Shown: one piece after another, positions 11,479 through 22,170 of the stretch
Position numbering within the stretch: position 1 is the stretch's first letter
Layout of the letters: each line of letters opens with the position of its first letter
Assembly (NCBI GenBank): GCA_029237695.1
Contig: CM055265.1
Span: forward strand, 73,323,912 to 73,387,911
DNA length: 64,000 bases
Source: Conchocele bisecta
Lineage: Eukaryota; Mollusca; Bivalvia; Lucinida; Thyasiridae
Direction: 5' to 3'
The notes under the pieces: model-generated
Databases searched by the model: none
What the model was told of the DNA's origin: nothing
What the model saw: the letters and a program-made list of their open reading frames with translations, nothing else
Made by a program: the position numbers and the translations under genes

Positions 11479-11594
11479 TATACATGCTCAGCCTCCGGCT
11501 TTACTTCAATAATGCCCCTCATCCTGCACTAAAGCTTGGATGAGGGGTCATTATTTTCCGCAAAGCCTTCAGCTTCGCATGTATAAGTTAGCAT
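11479..11594. repeat. DIRS-A internal complementary region
   Basis: 11479-11552 is the inverse of the extreme left end (11213-11286). 11549-11594 is the inverse of the extreme right end (16018-16063). The halves overlap by four bases, so the region reads as the junction of a circularised element. In the accepted DIRS model this region templates completion of the ends and formation of the circle that the recombinase integrates. Confidence 0.92.
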
Positions 11595-11662
11595 CTTTAA
11601 AGCAACAAAACAAACGTAACATACAACATCTGTAATAACAGACTTCAAAATCATAATACATT

Positions 11663-12664
11663 TCACGAAAACACTGCATCAGCAAAAGTAATCTGCTTAT
11701 CATCCAACACCTGTCTCAAATAAAATCGTCTGAACGTCTTGTCTGAAGACCAGTCTGCCGTATCCAAAATATGTTTCACTGAGCACCCCTTACTAAATGC
11801 AGCAGAAACTGATGCTGACCTAAAACTATGAGCATGAAACTTGTCAATCTGAATACCAGAATTATGTAACACCAGTTTAAGCCATCTGGCTAACGTGCTC
11901 GTAGAAACCACCTTATGTGTCATGTATGATATAAACAATGTATCGGATTGTCTGATCCGTTTGGTCACTTTAATATAATGTAATAGAGTGTGCATGGCAC
12001 ACAAACTTTCATCGTGAAAATGATCTATTTTCAATGTAAATGCATGTCCCGCTCTAGACGTCTTCAACAAGTTTGGAAAGCCAAATGTAACAAACTCTTC
12101 ATCTACAAACATATGGTCCAGTCTCATGGATGCTAGTGTCTGTGCTCTTGGTGCACAAGCCAGCGAGATAAGAGAAATAGTCTTTAAAGTTAACAGTTTA
12201 AGCGATAAATTACGAAGTGGAAAAAGTGAGGAGAGATATTTTAACACCACAGACACATCCCATGTAAACTTGTATCTCGGCTTCGGCGGCGATTTGCAGA
12301 ATACTCCTTTCATGAATCGCCTAATGAGGTTAGCTCCTGATCTGCACCAGCCGTTACCAAAGAATGGTAATGTCTGTAGTAACATCGCCTTATGAGAATT
12401 AAGTACAGAATACGATTTCCCGCACCTGAGCAAGTAATACAGGTACTGAATTACTATGATTTCAGACGTTTGAAAGGGATTGCTAAGTCTGAGCTTATTC
12501 CAAACCTTCCACCGGTCCCACGCATAGCCGTACTGTTTTCTAGTCCCTGCTCTCCACGAATTGATGATAACTTCAGTAACTTGCGATGGAAGTCCTTTAC
12601 ATTGGAGGGCACCCCGGATACAGTCACAGCGGTGATCCTCAAAGCCCGACCTAGTGGATGGCAT
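11663..12664 (-). CDS. DIRS-A tyrosine recombinase
   Basis: A complete 333-residue frame starts at ATG (12664). Residues ~25-125 fit the helical core-binding domain. The catalytic domain shows Arg173 in 'ACAPRAQTLASMRL', the HxxR motif at His279-Ser-Phe-Arg282, Trp305 in 'ADWSS' and the nucleophile Tyr315 in 'FRRFYLR'. In DIRS elements this enzyme integrates a circular DNA copy by strand exchange, without the target duplication made by DDE integrases. That agrees with the flanks of this copy. The start overlaps the end of the pol frame by ~210 bases in another frame. No stop or missing catalytic residue is seen, so this is the best-preserved gene in the window. It ends 69 bases before the internal complementary region. 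Confidence 0.93.
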   Translation of the reverse strand: MPSTRSGFEDHRCDCIRGALQCKGLPSQVTEVIINSWRAGTRKQYGYAWDRWKVWNKLRLSNPFQTSEIIVIQYLYYLLRCGKSYSVLNSHKAMLLQTLPFFGNGWCRSGANLIRRFMKGVFCKSPPKPRYKFTWDVSVVLKYLSSLFPLRNLSLKLLTLKTISLISLACAPRAQTLASMRLDHMFVDEEFVTFGFPNLLKTSRAGHAFTLKIDHFHDESLCAMHTLLHYIKVTKRIRQSDTLFISYMTHKVVSTSTLARWLKLVLHNSGIQIDKFHAHSFRSASVSAAFSKGCSVKHILDTADWSSDKTFRRFYLRQVLDDKQITFADAVFS

Positions 12665-13160
12665 CTTCTGTCGTGCGGCAGGACCAGGAGATCTTTGTGC
12701 CTGGGCAACCTAACAGGAAAAGACGACATATTTTCCATCAGCAACGGAAACCAAGGTTGTGACTGCCAGTATGGGAAGATGACAATAGCATTCTCAACTC
12801 TATCCTGAACAATCTTATTAACAACCTTGCCAACCAAATTAAATGGTGGGAAAATATATGGAGTATAACCCTGCCAGGACAAAGTGAACGCATCATTGTG
12901 AAATGCTCCTAGTTCCGGGAACCACGACACAAATTTCTCCACCTGATAATTCAGTCTAGAGGCAAAAAGGTCAACATCCGGAACAAAAAACTGTCTGCAT
13001 AACCTGTTAAAAATATCCTTTTTTAGCATCCATTCCGTGGAGTCAGAAAAATTTCTAGAGTAATAATCAGCTGTATTAATCAACCCCGGAATGTACACTG
13101 CCGAAACGTGAATCTGCCGCTGGATGCACCATTCCCAGATACGTTTACCTGCCTACCATC
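12454..13160 (-). CDS. DIRS-A pol C-terminus: RNase H end and Dam-like methyltransferase region
   Basis: This continues pol after a net -1 shift near 13150, where the sequence changes from the upstream frame to one reading 'IWEWCIQRQIHVSAVYIPG'. An open frame from 13098 gives 214 residues. It first completes RNase H ('GLINTADYYSRNF', with the late acidic residue). It then holds a block typical of DIRS pol: 'VPDVDLFASRLN', 'NDAFTLSW', 'FPPF' (residues 83-86) and 'WQSQPWFPLL'. In DIRS elements this block is related to phage Dam adenine methyltransferases. FPPF sits where those enzymes have the catalytic DPPY/NPPF-type motif, so methylation activity is doubtful. Its last 70 residues overlap the recombinase gene. 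Confidence 0.8.
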
Positions 13161-14510
13161 CATCCATTTTGATGTCATACCACCCATATCATTAACATAT
13201 TTGACTGCGCAAACATTATCCGACTGAATTCCAATATGAACATCCCGTTCATTTGAATACAATGATTGTAACGCATAAAAAATGGCCAGTAATTCTAAAC
13301 AATTAATTGACATCCTAGATTCTTCATAATTCCATCTACCATTCGCAAAAGTATCGTCAGCAAGATTAATTGATCCCCAGCCAGCTAGGCTAGCATCAGT
13401 TCTACAACATATACTAACTGGTTCGGGCCTAATCCGTTTACCATTCAAATCACGGACATTTGTGGACCACCACAACAATTCCCGTCTACCATCGTGAGAT
13501 AATACAAATTTGTTTTCAAAATTCATATGTTGTCCTAGACCCCTGATTTTTTCTCTTTCCAAACATCTATAACGCAACGGCGCCTCTAGAATTGCATGAA
13601 ATGCATTAATAACTAATCCAATGAACGAGGCAAGGTCCCGAACAACTATCATACCATTCCGCAATAGATCATTTGCTCGTGTTACTAATTTCAGAATTTT
13701 TTCTTCCGTCAAATAAATTTTGAATGCCACAGAATCAATAATAAACCCAAAAAACACAATTTTTTGCGTGGGCATCAGAACTGATTTTTCATTATTAACC
13801 ATAAACCCTAACGACCCCAGGGTATCCACCATTTTCATTGTGTTTGATTTACAGATCTGTCTGTCCTTGTTCATGTTTAACGAGTCATCAATATAATATG
13901 AACATCTGATATTCTGATGTCTAAATTTTGCGTACACAGGCTTCAAAATTTTTGTGAACACAAATGGGGCCGATTTTAACCCAAAAGGAAGACAAACAAA
14001 CTTATACAAATGTCCATTCCAGTAAAACTTCAAATATTTCTGATATTCATCATCAATTGGAACTGCAAAATAGGCATCCTTCAGATCTATGGATGCCATA
14101 AAATCTTCTTCCTGTAAAAGTTCCAATACTACTTTAAATGTTTCCTGCTTGAAATGGTCATAATGTACAAAATGATTTAAATATCTCAGATTAATTACTG
14201 GACGATATGTACCATTTGGTTTTGTAACAATGAAAATTGTTGAAACAAACTCCTCAGGTTCAGAAAATGTTTCCACTACTGCACCTTTACTGAGGAGACC
14301 TTGTACCTCATGATCAACCAACTTCCACTGTTCATCACTAAATGGTATTTCTCCTGGAGGTCGTGTTTGTACCGGTGGTTCATCAAAATTAATATGATAC
14401 CCAGATATAGCTTCAAGAACACCAACATCTTCTGTAACATTCTCCCAAATTTCAAGGCAATATTTCAATTTTCCCACTAAACCTACCTGTTTTCCTAATT
14501 CCCATCGTTT
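13080..14510 (-). CDS. DIRS-A reverse transcriptase and RNase H
   Basis: The open frame runs to 13080. The first possible start is a GTG at 14477, and no ATG is near the domain start. The frame stays open upstream to about 14510, overlapping the end of gag, so translation by frameshift or re-initiation from gag is likely. Numbering from 14477, the RT palm has Asp131 in 'SIDLKDAYFAV', 'LPFG' at 163-166 and the YIDD box at 195-198. RNase H has Asp361 ('TDAS'), Glu395 ('LELL') and Asp420 ('SDN'). The first residues ('GKLKYCLEIWENVTEDVGVL') match the usual DIRS pol beginning. The frame departs from the RNase H sequence near 13150, where one base appears lost. Polymerase residues are intact. Confidence 0.93.
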   Translation of the reverse strand, partial: KRWELGKQVGLVGKLKYCLEIWENVTEDVGVLEAISGYHINFDEPPVQTRPPGEIPFSDEQWKLVDHEVQGLLSKGAVVETFSEPEEFVSTIFIVTKPNGTYRPVINLRYLNHFVHYDHFKQETFKVVLELLQEEDFMASIDLKDAYFAVPIDDEYQKYLKFYWNGHLYKFVCLPFGLKSAPFVFTKILKPVYAKFRHQNIRCSYYIDDSLNMNKDRQICKSNTMKMVDTLGSLGFMVNNEKSVLMPTQKIVFFGFIIDSVAFKIYLTEEKILKLVTRANDLLRNGMIVVRDLASFIGLVINAFHAILEAPLRYRCLEREKIRGLGQHMNFENKFVLSHDGRRELLWWSTNVRDLNGKRIRPEPVSICCRTDASLAGWGSINLADDTFANGRWNYEESRMSINCLELLAIFYALQSLYSNERDVHIGIQSDNVCAVKYVNDMGGMTSKWMDGRQVNVSGNGASSGRFTFRQCTFRG

Positions 14511-15782
14511 GGGGCAGGCGCTGTTGCAGTAGCTGACCGCCTAGGAAATCTGCCTCTAAACCCACGAAATGCCCCTCTTTGCGGATATGGCCGATATCGC
14601 CCATATTGAGCAGCACCATAATTGGATCCGCTATACGCATTGCCGTAGAAACCTCTTCGTGGCATAGCTCGGCCACCTCTACTGCGAAATGATTGTGTCC
14701 TGAATCCTTGGTCCTTACCAAGAGCTGACATAGAGTCACATGCCTTGATTTCCTTAGAAATTTCATCACCAAATAACTGAGTGGTAATTGGTTTGGAAAT
14801 GTTACACAAACTCTGGTACTTTGGCTTCAAGTTTGGTCTAATCATGTAGCGCCTTCTGATTGACAAATGATACTGAATTTGCCCTAACATGGTAAGGGAA
14901 TCAGACAATAAAGTCTTGGCCTCGTTATTGTTCTTTAATTCTGTTTTTCAGGACATCAGCAAGCTTCATAACTGGCACCATGCTCGTTGCTACCATATTC
15001 TGTATGTCCACAATACACCTGTCCTGTGTCTGTGCCCGTTTATCCAAAATTCTCCATATGTCATTATTCACTAGTGGCGGCACTGCCCTATCACAGTTCT
15101 CAGGCACTCTGTACTTACTCACACATGATTCAGTGTCACACTGTGTTACACAAGCCACATTAATCATTTTTGCCAGCGAACTAGCCACTGGCCTGCCTTT
15201 TTCTGGCACCTTCAGACGTGGCAAACACCATTCTTCGTCTTCCTCAATTATTTCCCCTTCTTCGAAGAGAGCTTGGCTAAAGTCCATTGCCACATGTTTA
15301 TTTGTGGAATCCGCAAACTGTCCAATTTCATCGCCCGATATATCGGCACTATCTACCTCGACCCGAATATTTTGCAATTGGTCCACCGACTGACCAAAAT
15401 AACTGTCAAAATCTGCATCCTCAGCATACTGTGTATTCACTTTCTGGACATTAATGCCGAGTACTTCTCGCAAATTGGTGATATCTGTCTGCGACAGTTT
15501 TGTAATGTCCAACACTGGTACCGGTGAAGCCACATTTTTATGGGACATGGTATTTTCTTTATCCTTACTTTGCCTAGAATGGTGTCCGACACAACTCGTG
15601 CCATGTTTTTTCTTCATAGGCCCTTTTCCTTTTGATACCGAAGTCTTTACAACAACGGATTTAAGTTTTTTCTTGGGCTGCGCCCTTCCATTATCAGATA
15701 ATGGCGAAACCGGACCGAAACCAGAAAACGTTTCGCTTTCGCTATCAGCGAGTGACAGGACTTCGTCCCGTTCAGAGCTCAT
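14495..15782 (-). CDS. DIRS-A gag (one frameshift)
   Basis: The likely start is the ATG at 15782 ('MSSERDEVLSLADSES'). An in-frame ATG nine codons upstream at 15809 is less likely. The first frame stops at 14925 and a second frame from ~14940 continues to 14495. Reading across a +1 shift near 14940 keeps a coherent protein ('ELKNNNEAKTLLSDS'). The N-terminal part is acidic and Lys-rich, with no globular motif I recognise. The C-terminus is Arg/Gly/Tyr-rich ('RGGRAMPRRGFYG', 'QRGAFRGFRGRFPRR'), as expected of a nucleic-acid-binding Gag tail. The role is inferred from position and composition. Whether the shift is decay or programmed is not decidable from one copy. Confidence 0.8.
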
Positions 15783-15913
15783 TTTACAAATACAAATGCT
15801 AATAAACAATATTGATAACCCAGGACTACGTCCTGAATGGAGCCCTAAAACACACTTACCAACTCGAATAAATTTGTTTACAAAATAAGTCTGTATTCGT
15901 TGAACGCCAAAAC
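15783..15913 (-). promoter_or_regulatory. DIRS-A leader between terminal repeat and gag
   Basis: 131 bases separate the right terminal repeat from the gag start. In DIRS elements transcription begins in or next to this terminal repeat, so promoter and leader should lie here. No specific box is identified. Confidence 0.35.
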
Positions 15914-16035
15914 AATTATGAGATTGCGAACAGCTGATTCCGGTCTCGTGGTAAGGTCACGTGGCGAGATTTTACGAGTTTTAAATAGGCGTATTCGTTT
16001 GAATGTTCCGGAGCAATATGCTAACTTATACATGC
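15914..16035. repeat. DIRS-A right inverted terminal repeat
   Basis: Reverse complement of 11278-11399. Outside it, 16036-16063 ('tgaaggctttgcggaaaataatg' region) is unique to this end and is represented in the internal complementary region. Confidence 0.93.
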
Positions 16036-16114
16036 GAAGCTGAAGGCTTTGCGGAAAATAATGAAAAACAGCAGCCGACTATTTTATTTTCGTCTCCTGT
16101 GTAGTGAGGGTTAA

Positions 16115-17519
16115 TGACCAGATACAGTGGCTTGTTTGATTTCAAGTCTGAATTGACTGGTGATGTGTGCAGTGCTTTTCTCATTTTTGGCTGTGACGGG
16201 AGAAATGGGGCTTATGGCTTTTGCGACCAGCGTAGCTGCTGATCAAATTGCACATCCATTTAGCATGAGAACATATTCTATTTTGCTTGTTATTATCATG
16301 CTGGGTGCATGCTTCAATAATGAGCTGTAAATATCCGAATCGTCGTGATCGCTTGTTTACACGACTATGCCATATATACTGGTTGAAAATGTACTACTAC
16401 ACACGGTAACATACATTTTTCCAGCAGACAGTCCATACCAGTCTGTATTAGGCTCTCACACATCAGTGAATGCCTTTACATAACACTGTATCTGTTTCCG
16501 CAACCAGAGACATAATTATGCAGGCACAAGCAACAGGTTTTTAGTTATTTATGCTTCTCGCTTAATCGAGCAGACCTTCATTTCGCGGATGTTGTGAAAC
16601 CACTTGAAAAATTTCAGTGAAGGAAGTAATGATTGTTCATTCTGCAACTCATGGTATGATTTAACATATTTTATTTTAGAAACATAAAACCAAAATACCG
16701 CCACCGCAGTAGAACGTATCTGGCAATAAAAATGGCACCAAGTCGTGATCTTCCCTGACCATTTTGTATCAGACTTTCGGTATATTATTTTTAGACCCTA
16801 GCCATAAGTCGAGGGCAGATATTATCGTTAATTTTGGGACCGAAAAAAGTCGACTTATGGCTATAGCAATATACGGTAGATTTATGGTCCTTAGTGAAAC
16901 GTGGCAATTTTCTTTCAACTTGTGTCACACGTAGGTAACTGAAAAACTATTTGAGCTACAGACATGAAACCTTATAGGAATATTTGCCATCATGTGAATT
17001 TGCGCATCTGGTGATTATGATGTGGATTCATAGAGTATGAGCGGAGTTATGGCCCTTGAATTAGTGAAAATTGCTGATTTTTAACTTGTGAATGTTAATC
17101 AGCATGTGTAGTTGTGCACCTGGGATTTTGTTTGCGGAATCATCCAGTAAGGATGGAGTTATGACCCTTGACTTAGAGAAAATTGGCAATTTTGTTGGAA
17201 TCACAAATTTCATCATAAATTTGTGTCTCGCGTATTTCCAAAAGTGTTAGAGTTAGAGTTGCGAAATTTTACAGGAATGTTTGTCACTATGTGCAGTTGT
17301 GCACCTGGGTTTTTGATGCGGATTTATGTAGTATTAGCAGAGTTATGGCCCTTGACAAGTGAAAATTGCATATGGTGTCTCTTTTTATTTACTTATCTCC
17401 CAATATACAATATTACACAGAAAAACAAGGTAGCTACATATATGCTGTTCTTGCCTTAAATTCTAAATTTTCAAGTCCCAATAACATGCAGTGTTGGGTG
17501 TGGGGGGAGACATATGTTT
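16115..17519. other. Non-coding, repeat fragments
   Basis: 16189-16260 is a fragment of the 'ctggagaaat' MITE. 16790-16880 has the inverted pair 'agccataagtcga' and 'tcgacttatggct'. From ~16900 there are decayed ~120-base repeats with 'gagttatggcccttga'. No gene is seen. Confidence 0.45.
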
Positions 17520-19850
17520 TAGCTCGCCTGCGCGAAGTGCATAAGAGCTTATGGCATACCCCCGGTGTCGTCGGCGTCGGCGTACACAGACTTAACGTTA
17601 GGGTAAATGTCTTATAACTTCTGTTTCCTTTCATGGAACACCTTATTATTTCATACATGCATTCCTCAGATGACCCTCTATCATGCTGTAGCAAATCCAT
17701 GACACACCACCCAACCCTTACCCCAAGGTGAAGGTCACAAACTTAGCACATTCATAAACTTAATGTTGGGGTAAATTTCTTATAACATCTGTTTCCTTCC
17801 ATGGAACGCCTTAATATTTCATACATGCATTCATCTCATGATAGTCTATCGTGCTATAACAAATCCATGACCCACCACCCATCCCTTACCCCAAGGTCAA
17901 GGTGACAAACTTAGCACATTCATAAACTTAACGTTGGGGTAAATGTCTTATAACTTATGTTTCCTTCCATGGAACGCCTTGATATTTCATACATGCATTC
18001 CTCAGATGACCCGGGCCTCTATCATGCTGTAGCAAATCCATAACTTCTGTTTATTTACAGGGAATGCCTTCATATTTCATACATGCATTCATCTGATGAC
18101 CCTCTATCATACTGTAGCAAATCCACGACCCACCACCCAACCATTACCCCAAGGTCAAGGTCACAAACTTAGCATGTTCTTAAACTTAACATTGGGGTAA
18201 ATGTTGTGTAACTTCTGTTTATTTACAGGGAACGCCTTCATATTTCATACATGCATTCATCTGATGATACTCTATCGTGCTATAGCAAATCCATGACCCA
18301 CCGCCCATCCCTTACCCCAAGGTCAAGGTGACAAACTTAGCACATTCATAAACTTAACGTTGGGGTAAATGTCTTATAACATCTGGTTTTTTTCATGGAA
18401 CGCCTTGATATTTCATACATGCATTCCTCAGATGACCCTCTATCATGCTGTAGCAAATCCACGACTCACCACCCAACCCTTACCCCAAGGTCAAGGTCAC
18501 AAATCTAGCACATTCATAAACTTAACGTTGGGGTAAATGTTGTGTAACTTATGTTTATTTACAGGGAATGCCTTCATATTTCATACATGCATTCATCTGA
18601 TGATACTCTATTGTGCTGTAGCAAATTCATGACCCACCCCCCACGCCTTTCCCCAAGGTCAAGGTCACAAACTTAGCACATTCATAAACTTAACGTTGGG
18701 GTAAATGTCTTGTAACATCTGTTTCCTTTCATGGAACGCCTTGATACTTCATACATATGCATTCATCTGATGATACCCTATCGTGCTATAGCAAATCCAT
18801 GACCCACCGCCCACCTCTTACCCCAAGGTCAAGGTGACAAACTTAGCACATTCATAAACTTAACGTTGGGGTAAATGTCTTATAACATCTGTTTCCTTTC
18901 ATGGAACGCCTTGATATTTCATACATGCATTCCTCAGATGACCCTCTATCATGCTGTAGCAAATCCACAACCCACCATCCAACCCTTACCCCAATGTCAA
19001 GGTCACAAACTTAGCATGTTCATAAACTTAACGTTTGGGTAAATGTTGTGTAACTTCTGTTTCTTTACAGGGAACACTTTGATATTTAATACATGCATTC
19101 ATCTGATGATCCTCTATTGTGCTACAGCAAATCCATGACCCATCCCCCACCCCTTTCCCCAAGATCAACATCATAAACTTAACGTTGGAGTAAATGTCTT
19201 TTTATAACTTCTGTTTCTTTACAGGGAACGCCTTGATATTTCATACATGCATTCGTCTGATGATACTCTATCATGCTAATGCAAATCCATGACCCACCCC
19301 CTCCCACGCACCCCTTTCCCCAAGGTCAAGGTCACAAACTTAGCGCATTCATAAACTTAACGTTGGAGTAAATGTCTTTTTATAACTTCCGTTTCTTTAC
19401 AGGGAACGCCTTGATACTTCATACATGCATTCATCTGATAATCAATCCTCTATTGTGCTACAGCAAATCCATGACCCCCCCACCCCTTTCCCCAAGGTCA
19501 AGGTCACCAACTTAGCACATTCATACATGCATTCCTCATGTGAATAGCTATCATGCTGTAGAAAATCACCAACTTAGTGCGTTCATAAACTTAACGTTGG
19601 GTTAAATTTTGTTTTACTTCTGTTTTCAGGGAGCACATTGATATTTCATACATGCATTCATCTTAATATGCAATATCATGCTATAGCAAATCCACGACCG
19701 ACCATCCACCACTGACCTCAATGTCAAGGTCCACCGCACACCCCTTAACCCAAGGTCAAGTTATATAATATTCATGTTTTTTATACAATTGTGCCAAGTT
19801 TGAGTGAAGGCTGCCAACAGGCGAGCTTCGTTGTCTTCTGACAACTCTTG
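17520..19850 (+). mobile_element. Helitron-like element with ~170-bp tandem core, AGCTC family
   Basis: It begins after TTTT with 'agctcgcctgcgcgaagtgc', and a matching 'agagct' follows. It ends with a perfect hairpin GTTGTC-ttct-GACAAC (19830-19845), then T and CTTG (19847-19850) before TT. The core (17590-19760) is about 12 diverged units with 'cataaacttaacgttggggt', 'catacatgcattc' and 'ccccaaggtcaaggtc'. It is non-coding. The structure resembles pearl/HINE (Helentron-derived) elements known from bivalves, which is an inference. Confidence 0.6.
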
Positions 19851-21457
19851 TTGTCTGAAAAACAACCCTCTAGTATTCATATTTTTTAGAAAAAAAAATG
19901 CACCCCCTGTTTTATAAATGGACTAGTCTATAAATCATTTTGTGATGATGTGATTGGTCAGAAAATTAACATATTATAGTCCATTCCAGTTACTTAGGGG
20001 TGAAAGTGTTAAACAAAGCACGTGAATGAGAAAGCCAATAATCAAAGTTGCCAAAATTGTGCTGTTAGGGAAAAAGAGTAATTGAGTGGCAACCCTGAAC
20101 AGTTTGGTGTGTGCCATCCCATGGACAAAGCAGGAGAATCTCACATTCATTCCAGAATTATCCCTTTAATGGGAAATGAGACACTTCTCAGTATTATCAA
20201 ACGCGTCTTGTTAAGCTGCATTTGGTGGTCTCTGTATGTTCATAAACTTAACGTTTGGGTAAATGTTGTGTAACTTCTGTTTCTTTACAGGGAACACTTT
20301 GATATTTAATACATGCATTCATCTGATGATCCTCTATTGTGCTACAGTAAATCCATGACCCATCCCCCACCCCTTTCCCCAAGATCAACATCATAAACTT
20401 AACGTTGGAGTAAATGTCTTTTTATAACTTCTGTTTCTTTACAGGGAACGCCTTGATATTTCATACATGCATTCGTCTGATGATACTCTATCATGCTAAT
20501 GCAAATCCATGACCCACCCCCTCCCACGCACCCCTTTCCCCAAGGTCAAGGTCACAAACTTAGCGCATTCATAAACTTAACGTTGGAGTAAATGTCTTTT
20601 TATAACTTCCGTTTCTTTACACTGAACGCCTTGATACTTCATACATGCATTCATCTGATAATCAATCCTTTATTGTGCTACAGCAAATCCATGACCCCCC
20701 CCACCCCTTTCCCCAAGGTCAAAGTCACCAACTTAGCACATTCATACATGCATTCCTCATGTGAATAGCTATCATGCTGTAGAAAATCACCAACTTAGTG
20801 CGTTCATAAACTTAACGTTGGGTTAAATTTTGTTTTACTTCTGTTTTCAGGGAGCGCATTCATATTTCATACATGCATTCATCTTAATATGCAATATCAT
20901 GCTATAGCAAATCCACGACCGACCATCCACCACTGACCTCAATGTCAAGGTCCACCGCACACCCCTTAACCCAAGGTCAAGTTATATAATATTCATGTTT
21001 TTTATACAATTGTGCCAAGTTTGAGTGAAGGCTGCCAACAGGCGAGCTTCGTTGTCTTCTGACAACTCTTGTTGTCTGAAAAACAACCCTCTAGTATTCA
21101 TATTCTTTAGAAAAAAAATGCACCCCCCGTTTTATAAATGGATTAGTCTGTAAATCATTTTGTGATGATGTGATTGGTCGGAAAATTAACATATTATAGT
21201 CCATTCCAGTTACTTAGGGGTGAAAGGGTTAAACAAAGCACGTGAACGAGAAAGCCAATAATCAAAGTTGCCAAAATTGTGCTGTTAGGGAAAAAGAGTA
21301 ATTGAGTGGCAACCCTGAACAGTTTGGTGTGTGCCATCCCATGGACAAAGCAGGAGAATCTCACATTCATTCCAGAATTATCCCTGTAATGGGAAATGAG
21401 ACACTTCTCAGTATTATCAAACGCGTCTTGTTAAGCTGCATTTGGTGGTCTCTGTAT
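19018..21457. repeat. 1220-bp direct tandem duplication
   Basis: 19018-20237 and 20238-21457 align at a constant offset of 1220, with few substitutions and no obvious indel of note. Each copy contains the end of the tandem core, the Helitron-like 3' hairpin, a TTAA family B MITE arm and a block reading 'gagtggcaaccctgaacag'. A third, partial copy of that last block is at ~22203-22310. Confidence 0.92.
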
Positions 21458-21925
21458 TTTCGCCCAAACTTCTGTCGTTTTTGCGAAGAATCGATGAGAC
21501 ACGGAAATCGATTCTTCGAAAAAAACGACATAAGTCTGTGCCAAATTCCGTTGCGTATTAAGGAAAATATCAAATAATACTTACTTTGGAGTGAGCGACG
21601 TTGTTGTTGTTGTAACCACGTGATCATGCACCTTGTATATTAGCCACCTCTATTACAGCAGGGTGTTCACTGGTCAGGGAAAAGTCAGGGATAATCAGGG
21701 AATTTTGGCATTGGTCAAAGAAATTTACATTGGTCAGGGAAATCTGGTGAGGGAGAAGTTTTCAGAGTACATGCAGAATATAATTCCGCATGTACTCTGA
21801 AAATTATGTCAAAGTCAAAGTCGGGGAATTTTCTTTGAGAATTTGCGTAGCAAATCTGTGACAGTGTCAGACATAATCTGACAATAATAATCATGTGATG
21901 CTAACAAATGCTGACAATTTAGGTT
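21458..21925. other. Non-coding with small palindromes
   Basis: 21485-21530 has an inverted pair around 'cgaagaatcgatgagacacg'. 21757-21802 has 'cagagtacatgcagaat' and its inverse. 'ggtcagggaaa' recurs three times at 21675-21750. No gene is seen. Confidence 0.5.
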
Positions 21926-21929
21926 TTAA

Positions 21930-22170
21930 CCCTTACACCACTATCTTAATTGTTTTGTCGTCTGCTGTTTATTTTCTATTTTCCATTTTTATCATCAAAA
22001 ACATGCTTTGACAGCACTTTGGAATAATTTACAACATGCTTTGACAGCACTTCAGAATCATTTCCATTGGAAATGATTCTGAAATGCTGTCAAAACATGT
22101 ATTATTGAGAAATAAGGCAAGATATAAAAACAACAGCAGACGACAATTGTTGTGTGTAGCGGTCTAAGTG
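21930..22170. mobile_element. TTAA-flanked MITE, family A, copy 1
   Basis: It is flanked by TTAA (21926-21929, 22171-22174). Ends are CCCTTACACCACTA and TAGCGGTCTAAGTG. Inside, 'tgtcgtctgctgttt' and 'acagcagacgacaa' are inverted, and the centre is the hairpin 'atcatttccattggaaatga'. The TTAA target and CCC end suggest piggyBac. Better copies lie at 44159-44429 and 57971-58212. Confidence 0.75.

Larger units (their letters stand above)
11213..16063 (-). mobile_element. DIRS-A: DIRS-group tyrosine-recombinase retrotransposon
   Basis: The ~4.85-kb element is read on the minus strand in the order gag, RT-RNase H-methyltransferase-like, tyrosine recombinase. It has 122-bp inverted terminal repeats (11278-11399, 15914-16035). 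An internal complementary region (11479-11594) is the inverse of both outer ends joined. Inverted repeats plus such a region define the DIRS group, as opposed to the split direct repeats of PAT or Ngaro. The outermost ends share AATG, which appears once at the internal junction. Gag and pol each carry one frameshift, while the recombinase frame is complete. It is probably a recent but inactive copy, unless the shifts are programmed. Confidence 0.92.
11118..16114. mobile_element. TTAA-type MITE split by DIRS-A
   Basis: The bases left of DIRS-A ('caaaacaggttttttgttaa') and right of it ('aacagcagccgact', 'tgagggttaa') read together as one family A MITE like 57971-58212. The AATG at the boundary occurs once in the reconstructed site. 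This supports the DIRS-A ends and shows insertion without target duplication. The left MITE end is not exactly defined. Confidence 0.6.
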
